Shown here: piece by piece, positions 57,506 through 64,000 of the stretch
Layout of the letters: each line of letters opens with the position of its first letter
How positions within the stretch are numbered: position 1 is the first letter of the stretch
NCBI RefSeq assembly: GCF_013393385.1
Contig: NZ_AP023239.1
Location: 4,836,001 to 4,900,000, forward strand
DNA: 64,000 nucleotides
Reading direction: 5' to 3'
Source: Paenibacillus sp. URB8-2
GTDB lineage: Bacteria; Bacillota; Bacilli; Paenibacillales; Paenibacillaceae
Notes under the pieces: model-generated
Seen by the model: the letters and a program-made list of their open reading frames with translations, nothing else
Told to the model about the DNA's origin: nothing
The model's database searches: none
Translations under genes and position numbers: made by a program

Positions 57506-58570
57506 CTATTTCAGCTGCCAATCGCTGATTTGGAAATCTTTTTTGGCCAGCTTTTCTTCCACAAGAAAGTTCTTCGTGCCTTCAAGCAGCGCTAGTCCGT
57601 CATCCGTAAAAGCGGTATCCTTTAAGTCTCCGACCGGACTTACCTGCTTGACGATATCCGGCGTAGTCTCCCCGATTTCGGCAAGAAACTTGTAATATTC
57701 GTCCTCATGCTGCTTCAGGTCGGCCAGCGCTTTCTCGCGCGCCTCGTTCCAGACCTTAGGGAAGTCCGGGAATTTCGCCAGATAATCTTCCGACACAACG
57801 GTCACACTGGAGCCAAGAAGCTCAGGGTGCTTGGAGGAATCGTCCAGAAGCGGATACCCGGCGCTGATTTGCTTAATCGCCTGAACGCCGTTGTTGGTTG
57901 TCGCGTCGATATCTCCGCGCGCCAGGGCAGCGGTAGCGTCAGGAATGAGCATATGCACAAGCTTGTAGTCCGTAACCCCTTCTTGCTTGAGCAGTCCCAC
58001 AAGGTAGCGGTGCATGAAAGATCCCTTCTGCGTCGCAATGGTCTTGCCCTGCAGATCCTTCACCGTCTTCGGGCCGTCCTTCTTGGCAATCAGGTAACCG
58101 ACGGTATGGGCCGATCCCTGGCCGATTAGGCGGGTCTTGGCGCCGCCGGCATAAGCGATAATAGCAGGGGTATCGCCAAGCGAACCGAAATCGAGCCGGC
58201 CGCTGATCAGCGATTCCGTCTGGTCCGGTCCGTTCGGGAAGCTGGTCAGCTTCACTTCTGTAATGCCGTGTTTCTTGAGTTCCTCTTGGATAATGCCCTT
58301 ATAGAAGCCCCAGCCTTCCGCTCCACTCGGCAGATTCAGCTTGTTGGCCCCGATGAAGCCGTAATTCAGCACCGCCGGAACGCTGCTCTTTGCGGCATTT
58401 CCGCTGCTAGCCGCCTCCGCCGTATCCGTTCCTTCCGCGGCCTTGCTGCCGGAATTCCCGTTGCTTCCGCAAGCGGAAATGACCAGCATAACCATGACCA
58501 CACTTGCGATAAGCATAAAGCGCAAGCCCCGTGCCGCGCCCCCCTGAATCTCTCTATACACCTTTGCCAT
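57506..58570 (-). CDS. Sulfonate-type ABC transporter binding lipoprotein
   Basis: 354 residues. Lipoprotein signal with lipobox VISAC (Cys near 31), an acidic/Gly linker and an SsuA/TauA/NMT1-like periplasmic-binding fold: LNYGFIGANKLNLPSGAEGWGFYKGIIQEELKKHG, SLISGRLDFGSLGDTPAIIAYAGGA, LQGKTIATQKGSFMHRYLVGLLKQEG, and a DIDATTNNGVQAIKQISAG loop. The ATG at 58570 follows GGGGAG; the frame stays open to 58948, but that part overlaps the ferredoxin gene and is not real. Lies between the two redox pairs. Confidence 0.9.
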   Translation of the reverse strand: MAKVYREIQGGAARGLRFMLIASVVMVMLVISACGSNGNSGSKAAEGTDTAEAASSGNAAKSSVPAVLNYGFIGANKLNLPSGAEGWGFYKGIIQEELKKHGITEVKLTSFPNGPDQTESLISGRLDFGSLGDTPAIIAYAGGAKTRLIGQGSAHTVGYLIAKKDGPKTVKDLQGKTIATQKGSFMHRYLVGLLKQEGVTDYKLVHMLIPDATAALARGDIDATTNNGVQAIKQISAGYPLLDDSSKHPELLGSSVTVVSEDYLAKFPDFPKVWNEAREKALADLKQHEDEYYKFLAEIGETTPDIVKQVSPVGDLKDTAFTDDGLALLEGTKNFLVEEKLAKKDFQISDWQLK

Positions 58571-58619
58571 CTTTGTTTCTCCCCTCAAAATAGGTATTTG
58601 CTTATATGACACCGGGCCG

Positions 58620-58952
58620 CTAGAATCCCGCCCGGCGGGATAACTGAACCATAAAGCCGTGGCTGGCCACAGGCTTCCTCCCTTTTCCCCAGCCCACCTT
58701 CTCCCTGTATCCGCCAAGAAGCCCCCGCTCCTTAAGCTCCGTTTCCGTAATGCCTGTCGCGGCTTCCGAATCCGGCGCCACATACAGGGCATCCACCGGG
58801 CAGTACAGCTCGCACATAAAGCAGGTCTGGCAATCGCTTTGCCTTGCAATGACAGGAACCTTGCCGCCTGACTGGTCGAACACGTTGGTCGGGCAGACCG
58901 CCACGCATTGATTGCAGCCGACGCAACGGTCCGCGCTGATGACTTCAATCAC
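58620..58952 (-). CDS. 2[4Fe-4S] ferredoxin subunit 1 (AprB-like)
   Basis: 110 residues with clusters CVGCNQCVAVCP (10-21) and CQTCFMCELYCP (43-54) and the C-terminal extension RGLLGGYREKVGWGKGRKP. The GTG start overlaps the flavoprotein 1 stop by 4 bases (GTGA), with AAAGGAG upstream. Clearly a paralogue of the ferredoxin at 55448, so flavoprotein and ferredoxin were duplicated as a pair. Confidence 0.88.
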   Translation of the reverse strand: MIEVISADRCVGCNQCVAVCPTNVFDQSGGKVPVIARQSDCQTCFMCELYCPVDALYVAPDSEAATGITETELKERGLLGGYREKVGWGKGRKPVASHGFMVQLSRRAGF

Positions 58953-60556
58953 GACGGGACACTCTCCTTTGCCGTAAGTTCGGGCTTCACCCAGACCTCA
59001 TCCAATCCGCCGCTGATTAACCGGTAGTGCTGGTTCTCATCGATCGCCTTGTGGTCCTCGCGTTTATGCATGCCCCTCGTTTCCGTCCGGGCGAGCGCCG
59101 AGGAGTACATCCAGCGAGCCGTCGCCGTCATGGCCGCCGTTTCCCGGAGCTTCACGCCTTCGGCGGTAAGCTCCACTTCCTGACCTCGCTGCTCTTTCCA
59201 CAGCCGGTCCAACCGTCCGAGGGAAGCCTCAAGGCGTTCCCCGGTACGGAACAGATTGATATCGTAAGGCGTTACCTCCGCCTGCACGGCAGCGGTGTAT
59301 TCCAGCGCCCGGGACGCCGCTCCCGGCTGAGCTTTCCGGTGCGTAAGGGTCGAGGATGAAAGTCCGGCCGGAGCGCGTCCCGCGGCATGCCGTCCAAGGC
59401 TCAGCGCATAGCCGGCTGCTCCCTCTCCGGCGAAGGAGCCGGAGGACATGGCCCAGGCGGCATTGTGGCTTCCGCCGCCGGTGAAGCCGCCGCAGATCAG
59501 CTCGCGGGTTGCGGCATCCCCGGCCGCATACAATCCGGGCACGCCCGTTCCGCAAGCCTCGTCCGTAATCCGGATGCCTCCGGTTCCGCGGACCGTGCCT
59601 TCCAGCCGAAGCGTTACAGGGAAGGCGTCCTTGAACGGATCGATGCCGAGCCGGTCGAAGGGCAGGAAGAAGTTCGTCTGCGCCACCCGCAGGAGAGGCC
59701 GCAAATCCTCCGGCGCCTGATCCAGCCGGGCAAAGACCTTTCTCCCCTGTAGGAGATTCCGTGCAATGAAGGAACGTCCTTTCTTGGAACCCGCGCCTTC
59801 CACAACGCTTCCGTCCTCGTAATAGAAGCTTGCATAGCTGTAATACGCCGTCTTGGTCACGGAAGAGAAAGTCGGGCATATGGCATAGGCATTGGAGAAC
59901 TCCATCCCCGACATGGCCGCGCCCGCCTCGGCGGCAAGCAGAAGCCCGTCGCCGGTCAGTACATTGCAGCCCAGCGCCTTGCTCAGGAAAGCGCAGCCGC
60001 CGGTTGCGATCACAACCGCTCCGGCTATTACACTCCAGGCTTCCCCGGTCTGCGTCTGCACGCCGGTGGCGCCGGCTATGCCGTGTTCGTCGGCCAGCAG
60101 CTCCAGCGCAGGGCTGTGGTCGAGGATGGTAACGCCCGCCTTTTTCACCAGCTTGCGCATCAGCCTCATATACTCCGGCCCCTGCAGACTGCGGCGGTGG
60201 GGATTGCCGAATTCATCCACCGGGAACGGGTATCCCGATAAGCCGAGCCGGTTCATATTCTCATACGTACGGTTAAGCACCCGGTCCATCCAGCTGTGCT
60301 CCGCCAGACTGCCGCCCAGAATGAAACGGCTTGCCTTCGCTTTCTCGCGAAGCTCCTTATCGGGATCTACATACCAGACGCCCGTTCCGGACGGGGCGGT
60401 TGCGCCGCTGGAGCCGCAGTAGCCTTTGTCGGCCAGAACGACCTTGGCCCCCTTGGCCGAGGCGGTCAGAGCGGCCCATGTGCCCGCCGGACCTCCCCCA
60501 ATCACGAGCACATCCGCTTTCAACTCCAGTGAACCCCTTTTTACCGTTTCATTCAT
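58949..60556 (-). CDS. FAD-dependent oxidoreductase 1 (AprA/fumarate reductase-like)
   Basis: 535 residues; same family and layout as the 55795 protein: LVIGGGPAGTWAAL near 18, ADKGYCGSSGATAPSGTG near 40, VVIATGGCAFLSKALGCNVLTGDG near 190, RGTGGIRITDEACG and GLYAAGDAATRELICGGFTGGGSHNAAWAMSSGSFAGEGA at 330-375. It lacks the HPTG/RxxG-type catalytic set of true fumarate reductases as far as I can judge by eye. GGAGGAGG precedes the ATG. First of two redox pairs in the operon, directly after the permeases. Confidence 0.85.
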   Translation of the reverse strand: MNETVKRGSLELKADVLVIGGGPAGTWAALTASAKGAKVVLADKGYCGSSGATAPSGTGVWYVDPDKELREKAKASRFILGGSLAEHSWMDRVLNRTYENMNRLGLSGYPFPVDEFGNPHRRSLQGPEYMRLMRKLVKKAGVTILDHSPALELLADEHGIAGATGVQTQTGEAWSVIAGAVVIATGGCAFLSKALGCNVLTGDGLLLAAEAGAAMSGMEFSNAYAICPTFSSVTKTAYYSYASFYYEDGSVVEGAGSKKGRSFIARNLLQGRKVFARLDQAPEDLRPLLRVAQTNFFLPFDRLGIDPFKDAFPVTLRLEGTVRGTGGIRITDEACGTGVPGLYAAGDAATRELICGGFTGGGSHNAAWAMSSGSFAGEGAAGYALSLGRHAAGRAPAGLSSSTLTHRKAQPGAASRALEYTAAVQAEVTPYDINLFRTGERLEASLGRLDRLWKEQRGQEVELTAEGVKLRETAAMTATARWMYSSALARTETRGMHKREDHKAIDENQHYRLISGGLDEVWVKPELTAKESVPS

Positions 60557-60596
60557 TGCTTTAGCCTCCTCCGAAATCTTGGTTGTGGATCGAAAT

Positions 60597-61475
60597 TTAC
60601 CCCCGGTAGCTGTCCCGCCAGAACAATAATCGGTGCTCCAGCACCCGGAAGATCGAATCGATCAGCTTGCCGACGAAGGCGAAAATGAGAATCCCGACAA
60701 AGATAATTTCCGTATTGGAATTTTGCTTTGCTTCATTAATAAGGAAGCCGACGCCCGACTGCGAACCGATCAGTTCCGCAACGACCAGACTGATCCAGGC
60801 CACCGCCAGCGACAAGCGCAGGCCCAGCAGAATATTCGGCAGCGCCGCTGGCAGGACAAGCCGGCGCAGCCGCTGGTACGGACTGAAGCCGAGCACCCTT
60901 CCGACCTCCAGCAGCTTGTGGTCCACATGCCGGATCCCCACAAAGGTATTGATGTAGAGTGGAAAAAAAGAGCCGCTGATAATAATGGCCACTTTGGACA
61001 CTTCCCCAAAGCCGAACCAAAGGATGATCAGCGGAGCAATCGCCAGATGGGGAACCAGGCGCAGCACCTGAACGCTTGGGTCCAGTAAATATTCCGCGCT
61101 GCGGAACAGGCCCGTCAGGATGCCCAGCAGCAGGCCGAAAGCCCCTCCGATCAGAAAGCCCAGGAACGCCCGTCCAAGACTGACTCCGAGATGATGCGCA
61201 AGCCCGCCCGATACCGCCAGGTCAACAAAGGACCGGGCGATGGCCAGCGGCGTAGGCAGAAATTCGGGCGATGCCCAGCCGGCACTCCCGGCGGCCTGCC
61301 ACAATGCAACAGCCAATGCCGGAATAATCACGCCGACGCCAAGGTTGGACAGATACAGCTTCCATGAAATCGGCCGCCGGGATGCCGCCGCTTTTTCACG
61401 TACTGCTTTAAGCTTGCCGCTTCCTTCCCGCACGCCTGTTCCCGGCTGGACAATAACTTTGGCTCCTTCACTCAT
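60597..61475 (-). CDS. ABC transporter permease 2 (SsuC/TauC-like)
   Basis: 292 residues, six membrane helices, BPD_transp_1 fold. EAA loop in DHKLLEVGRVLGFSPYQRLRRLVLPAALPNILLGLRL near 190. Sulfonate/taurine/nitrate-type permease. The N-terminal 35 residues are charged and cytoplasmic. It follows permease 1 by 15 bases; the two would form the membrane dimer. GAAAGGAG precedes the ATG. Confidence 0.9.
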   Translation of the reverse strand: MSEGAKVIVQPGTGVREGSGKLKAVREKAAASRRPISWKLYLSNLGVGVIIPALAVALWQAAGSAGWASPEFLPTPLAIARSFVDLAVSGGLAHHLGVSLGRAFLGFLIGGAFGLLLGILTGLFRSAEYLLDPSVQVLRLVPHLAIAPLIILWFGFGEVSKVAIIISGSFFPLYINTFVGIRHVDHKLLEVGRVLGFSPYQRLRRLVLPAALPNILLGLRLSLAVAWISLVVAELIGSQSGVGFLINEAKQNSNTEIIFVGILIFAFVGKLIDSIFRVLEHRLLFWRDSYRG

Positions 61476-61490
61476 TAGGTTCTCTCCTTT

Positions 61491-62294
61491 CTATCCTTTG
61501 TAGCTTTCTTTCCAGCGGAGCAGCCGATGTTCAATCAGACGCATTGCCGTATCGCTCAGCAGACCGCAGACCGCGAAGATGAGAATGCCGACGAACACAA
61601 CCGGTGTATCAGCAAACTGTCGGGCGTCCGACATCATATAGCCGATGCCCGAGGTGGAAGCGATCAGCTCCGCAACGACCAGACCGAGCCAGGACAGTCC
61701 GAGCGACAGGCGGGCGCCGAGCATAATATGGGGCACCGCCCCCGGAAGCACGAGTTTAAGAATCTGCTTCGGTCTGCTGAAGCCGAGCACCCTGGACACC
61801 TCGAACAGCTTATTGTCCACACTGCGAATCCCCATGAAAGTATTAATATAGAGGGGAAAGAATGCGGCTTTGGCAATCAGCAGCACCTTCGACTCCTCCC
61901 CGATGCCGAACCAGAGGATAAACAGCGGGACTACCGCGAGGCTTGGGATCATCCGGATCATCTGCAGTGAAGGATCAAGCAGCTTCTCTGAGCGTTTGAA
62001 CAGTCCGACCAGAATCCCGAACGCAAGCCCGAGACCCCCGCCGAGCGCAAAACCGAGCAGAACCCGAACGGCGCTGATTCTAAGATTGCTCCATAAATCT
62101 CCCGAAGCCGCAAGCGAAGCAAAAGAGGCCGCTATCGTATACGGCGTCGGAAACAGCAGATCCGAAATCAATCCGTAATGCCCCAGCGCTTGCCAAAGCG
62201 CCAGAACAGTTACCGGCAGCAGCAGACCAAGCAGGACTTGAGCCCCTTTTCCGGGCTTGCCTGCGGTTCGGATGGCGGCGGTACGGTTGCTCAT
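61491..62294 (-). CDS. ABC transporter permease 1 (SsuC/TauC-like)
   Basis: 267 residues, related to permease 2. EAA loop in DNKLFEVSRVLGFSRPKQILKLVLPGAVPHIMLGARL. The ATG at 62294 follows AAGGAGGG; the frame is open to 62336 without a site. Two distinct permease genes instead of the single ssuC of most bacteria suggest a heterodimeric importer. Confidence 0.9.
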   Translation of the reverse strand: MSNRTAAIRTAGKPGKGAQVLLGLLLPVTVLALWQALGHYGLISDLLFPTPYTIAASFASLAASGDLWSNLRISAVRVLLGFALGGGLGLAFGILVGLFKRSEKLLDPSLQMIRMIPSLAVVPLFILWFGIGEESKVLLIAKAAFFPLYINTFMGIRSVDNKLFEVSRVLGFSRPKQILKLVLPGAVPHIMLGARLSLGLSWLGLVVAELIASTSGIGYMMSDARQFADTPVVFVGILIFAVCGLLSDTAMRLIEHRLLRWKESYKG

Positions 62295-62361
62295 GAATCC
62301 TTCCCTCCTTCTCTCGAATAAAATATATAATTCCAATCAATTAAATCGGATATAAGACAAG

Positions 62362-63138
62362 CTAAATGCCCGCTCCGTCGGTCAGCTCCAGCTCTTCTAC
62401 CTTTTCGAATTCGCTGAGCACCTTCAGCCGCAGCTCCTGAAAAGAAGCGGTTGCTTTTTTGCGGGGATACGGAAGATCAATGTGGACGATTTTCCGGATT
62501 TTCCCCGGCCGCGGCTCCAGAATGACCACCCGGTTGCCCAGGAAAACCGCCTCGTCGATATCATGGGTCACAAAGATCATCGTTGTCCGGTTGGTCCGCC
62601 ATATATCCAGCAGCACCGTCTGCATATGCGCCCGGGTAAAAGCATCCAGCGCGCCGAACGGCTCGTCGAGCAGCAGAATTTTCGGATTTCGCAGGAGCGC
62701 GCGGGCAATCGCCACCCGCTGGGCCATGCCGCCGGACAGTTCGCGGGGATATGACTTCTCGAATCCCTTCAGCTTCACCAGCTCGATCAGTTCATCCACT
62801 TTCTTCCAGACTCCGGGATCGCGCAGCGACAGATCGGAAGCGATATTCTTCTCCACGGTCAGCCAGGGAAAAAGGCGATGCTCCTGAAAAATAAACCCCT
62901 TGTCAATGCCCGGGCCGTTGATCTTCGCCCCTTCCAGCGTAACCGTCCCGCTGTATCCGCCGTCCAGACCGGCGACGATGCGCAGCAGCGTGCTTTTGCC
63001 GCAGCCGCTCGGGCCGATCACCGTAATGAATTCCCCTTCCTCCACATGGAGCTCGACATTGTGCAGCGCCTGCACCGGACCGCCCGCGGTTTCGAAAGAT
63101 TTGTTCAGATTGGAAATGTCCAGCAGCGTTTCTCCCAT
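62362..63138 (-). CDS. ABC transporter ATPase (SsuB/TauB-like)
   Basis: 258 residues. Walker [10 protein letters not shown] near 40, Q-loop [13 protein letters not shown] near 85, signature [16 protein letters not shown] near 138, Walker [17 protein letters not shown] near 158 and H-loop FVTHDIDEA near 192; [16 protein letters not shown] is typical for sulfonate, taurine and nitrate ATPases. First gene of the operon; AAAAGGAGG precedes the ATG. A hairpin with T-run lies only 53 bases upstream. Confidence 0.92.
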   Translation of the reverse strand: MGETLLDISNLNKSFETAGGPVQALHNVELHVEEGEFITVIGPSGCGKSTLLRIVAGLDGGYSGTVTLEGAKINGPGIDKGFIFQEHRLFPWLTVEKNIASDLSLRDPGVWKKVDELIELVKLKGFEKSYPRELSGGMAQRVAIARALLRNPKILLLDEPFGALDAFTRAHMQTVLLDIWRTNRTTMIFVTHDIDEAVFLGNRVVILEPRPGKIRKIVHIDLPYPRKKATASFQELRLKVLSEFEKVEELELTDGAGI

Positions 63139-63190
63139 ACCCGTTCCTCCTTTTCACTCAAGCCGCAGCTTATCCATCTTGCACAAAAAA

Positions 63191-63227
63191 ACAGAGGTAT
63201 CGCGTCTTCAAAGCGCAACACCTCTGT
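63191..63227 (-). terminator. Terminator-like hairpin in the leader of the importer operon
   Basis: Minus strand ACAGAGGT (63220-63227) pairs with ACCTCTGT (63191-63198), with a second GCGC/GCG pairing inside, followed by TTTTTTTG. It stands between the likely operator and the first gene, on the same strand. The upstream gene has its own terminator at 63415-63440, so this one is a candidate attenuator. Confidence 0.65.
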
Positions 63228-63240
63228 CTGAACAGTCGGT

Positions 63241-63264
63241 ATACTGTGATTTAATTCATAGTAT
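63241..63264. promoter_or_regulatory. Operator-like palindrome before the importer operon
   Basis: ATACTGTGA-TTTAAT-TCATAGTAT: 9-base arms with one mismatch. It lies 103 bases upstream of the ATPase start and just before the leader hairpin, a place suited to a dimeric regulator. It does not match a CymR or S-box pattern known to me. Confidence 0.4.
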
Positions 63265-63353
63265 TTTTATGTGAATTGTGATTATTAAAATATCACCGAT
63301 TTGCAAGGCTGTCAACGAAAAAATAAAATTCGCAGCGACGGCTTCCTCTGTTG

Positions 63354-63410
63354 CAAGAAGAAACATCAGATTAAGGATAAACGCGAAGCTTATACTTTCT
63401 GATATTTGGA
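63354..63410. repeat. Dispersed repeat, copy D (short form)
   Basis: AAGAAGAAAC followed directly by ATCAGATTAAGGATAAACGC, then GAAGCTTATACTTTCTGATATTT. This is copy A with module 1 missing between AAGAAGAAAC and the ATCAG arm. The ATCAG/CTGAT pairing is kept. Confidence 0.75.
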
Positions 63411-63414
63411 AAAA

Positions 63415-63440
63415 GACCGCCCGATTTCGATCAGGCAGTC
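63415..63440 (-). terminator. Terminator of the radical SAM gene
   Basis: 11-bp stem GACTGCCTGAT / ATCGGGCGGTC (with G-U pairs), loop CGAA, followed by TTTTTC on the minus strand; 22 bases beyond the stop. Confidence 0.8.
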
Positions 63441-63462
63441 CTTTTCGTTCAGCAGTTAACCG

Positions 63463-64000
63463 CTATGCTATCCGATCGCTCTCTTTCGCATTCTCTCCGG
63501 CAACCTCGCCGAACGCGGGAACAATCTCCTCGTCGATCGCAAACAAATCGTGAATCAGGAAATTCGGGCTTGGCGCAATATCGAAGTAGTCCTTGTAAGA
63601 GAACCCGTACTTCTTAAAGATCTCATGGCATTTATAGGCCATGTCCAGATGCCATTCCGCATGCGGCGTCCGGTGGCCTTCCAGCGCCGATCCCGGGTTC
63701 GGCGTCCAGGCCCCGGTCAGGGACAGCACGCCGATGGAAGCGAAGTACTCTACACCCTCAAGCGTCGCCTTCTTCGGTTCGATACCCGCAACAAAGCCCG
63801 ATCTCACCTTGCCTTTGCCGAACACCTTGGCCGCGTACTCGATCGCTTTGATCCAGTGCTCCCGGCCGCCGCATTCTGCCACCTTGCCCGGAAGAATCGC
63901 CGCGTAAAAGTTCGGGTCCCACATCTCCAGGTTCATTGCCAGAGTCCGAAAGCCCGCTTCCTTGTAGCGGTCGATAATCTCCAGATCCAGCGGCGCTCCA
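63463..64000 (-). CDS. Probable radical SAM protein, C-terminal part only
   Basis: The window holds the last 178 residues; the start lies beyond base 64000. The visible part fits the C-terminal half of a biotin-synthase/ThiH-like radical SAM barrel: LEIIDRYKEAGFRTLAMNLEMWDPNFYAAILPGK, then REHWIKAIEYAAKVFGKGKVRSGFVAGIEPKKATLEGVEYFASIGV, and a Pro-rich TGAWTPNPGSALEGH. The CxxxCxxC cluster would be upstream. Same strand as, and directly before, the importer operon, but with its own terminator. Confidence 0.6.
   Translation of the reverse strand, partial: GAPLDLEIIDRYKEAGFRTLAMNLEMWDPNFYAAILPGKVAECGGREHWIKAIEYAAKVFGKGKVRSGFVAGIEPKKATLEGVEYFASIGVLSLTGAWTPNPGSALEGHRTPHAEWHLDMAYKCHEIFKKYGFSYKDYFDIAPSPNFLIHDLFAIDEEIVPAFGEVAGENAKESDRIA

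Noticed and set aside
58571..58948. N-terminal extension of the binding lipoprotein frame by 126 codons
   Set aside because: It overlaps the ferredoxin gene in another frame, is Arg/Ser/Ala-rich without a signal, and would place the lipoprotein signal peptide in mid-protein. The ATG at 58570 has a ribosome site.

Overview
The window is chromosomal DNA of a spore-forming low-GC Gram-positive, most probably Paenibacillus. The evidence is the gene set (spore-type YyaC, SigB with RsbV/RsbW, YfkK, a PfeT-like P1B4 ATPase, a T-box in front of a chorismate mutase-DAHP synthase fusion), strong AGGAGG ribosome sites and moderate GC with GC-rich patches. Genus is inferred; there is no rRNA here.

Layout. 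1-5.2 kb: cut-off MFS transporter, alpha/beta hydrolase, YyaC, YfkK, pirin and a zinc-type asparaginase. 5.5-19 kb: a general-stress island. It holds GlsB-, YtxH- and DUF5665-type proteins, then one long minus-strand run reading RR-PP2C phosphatase, giant hybrid kinase, CheR methyltransferase, second hybrid kinase, RsbV, RsbW, SigB, and after that a YflT-like and a DUF948 protein. The run has the parts of the RsbY/RsbK/RsbM pathway of the Bacillus cereus group, placed next to sigB. Three sites with the same 14-nt spacer (GTTTCA/GTTTCG and GGGTTA/GGGTAA/GTTTAT) look like SigB promoters before rsbV, the YflT-like gene and the DUF948 gene.

19-27 kb: small secreted and cell-wall genes, a candidate structured RNA, a cation-efflux protein, a decayed cyclase gene, an ABC-F ATPase with an altered second Walker A, an MBL hydrolase and a CvfC-like protein. 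27-34.2 kb: accessory region with three different IS110-type elements; one has a frameshifted transposase and has split a copy of a dispersed intergenic repeat. 34-50 kb: glutaredoxin-like and thioredoxin reductase genes, a P1B4 metal ATPase behind Fur-like boxes, MetY, DeoC, a STAS-like protein with an active-site-altered KAS III homologue, prohibitin-like protein, SulP transporter, His-less HPr-like protein, AroA with T-box leader, LysE and amino acid permease. 50-55 kb: GGDEF protein, triple-PAS hybrid kinase, single receiver and an MpsC/DUF2294 protein.

55.4-64 kb: an eight-gene minus-strand operon: ATPase, two permeases, FAD oxidoreductase 1 and ferredoxin 1, binding lipoprotein, FAD oxidoreductase 2 and ferredoxin 2. 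It looks like a sulfonate-type (SsuABC) importer carrying two copies of an AprBA/fumarate-reductase-like redox pair and no SsuD monooxygenase. A probable radical SAM gene lies upstream, cut by the window end.

A dispersed, multi-hairpin intergenic repeat occurs at four places (1.3, 32.6, 40.9 and 63.4 kb), with one compensatory base-pair change between copies. It, the SigB signalling operon and the redox-importer operon are the most interesting parts of the window.
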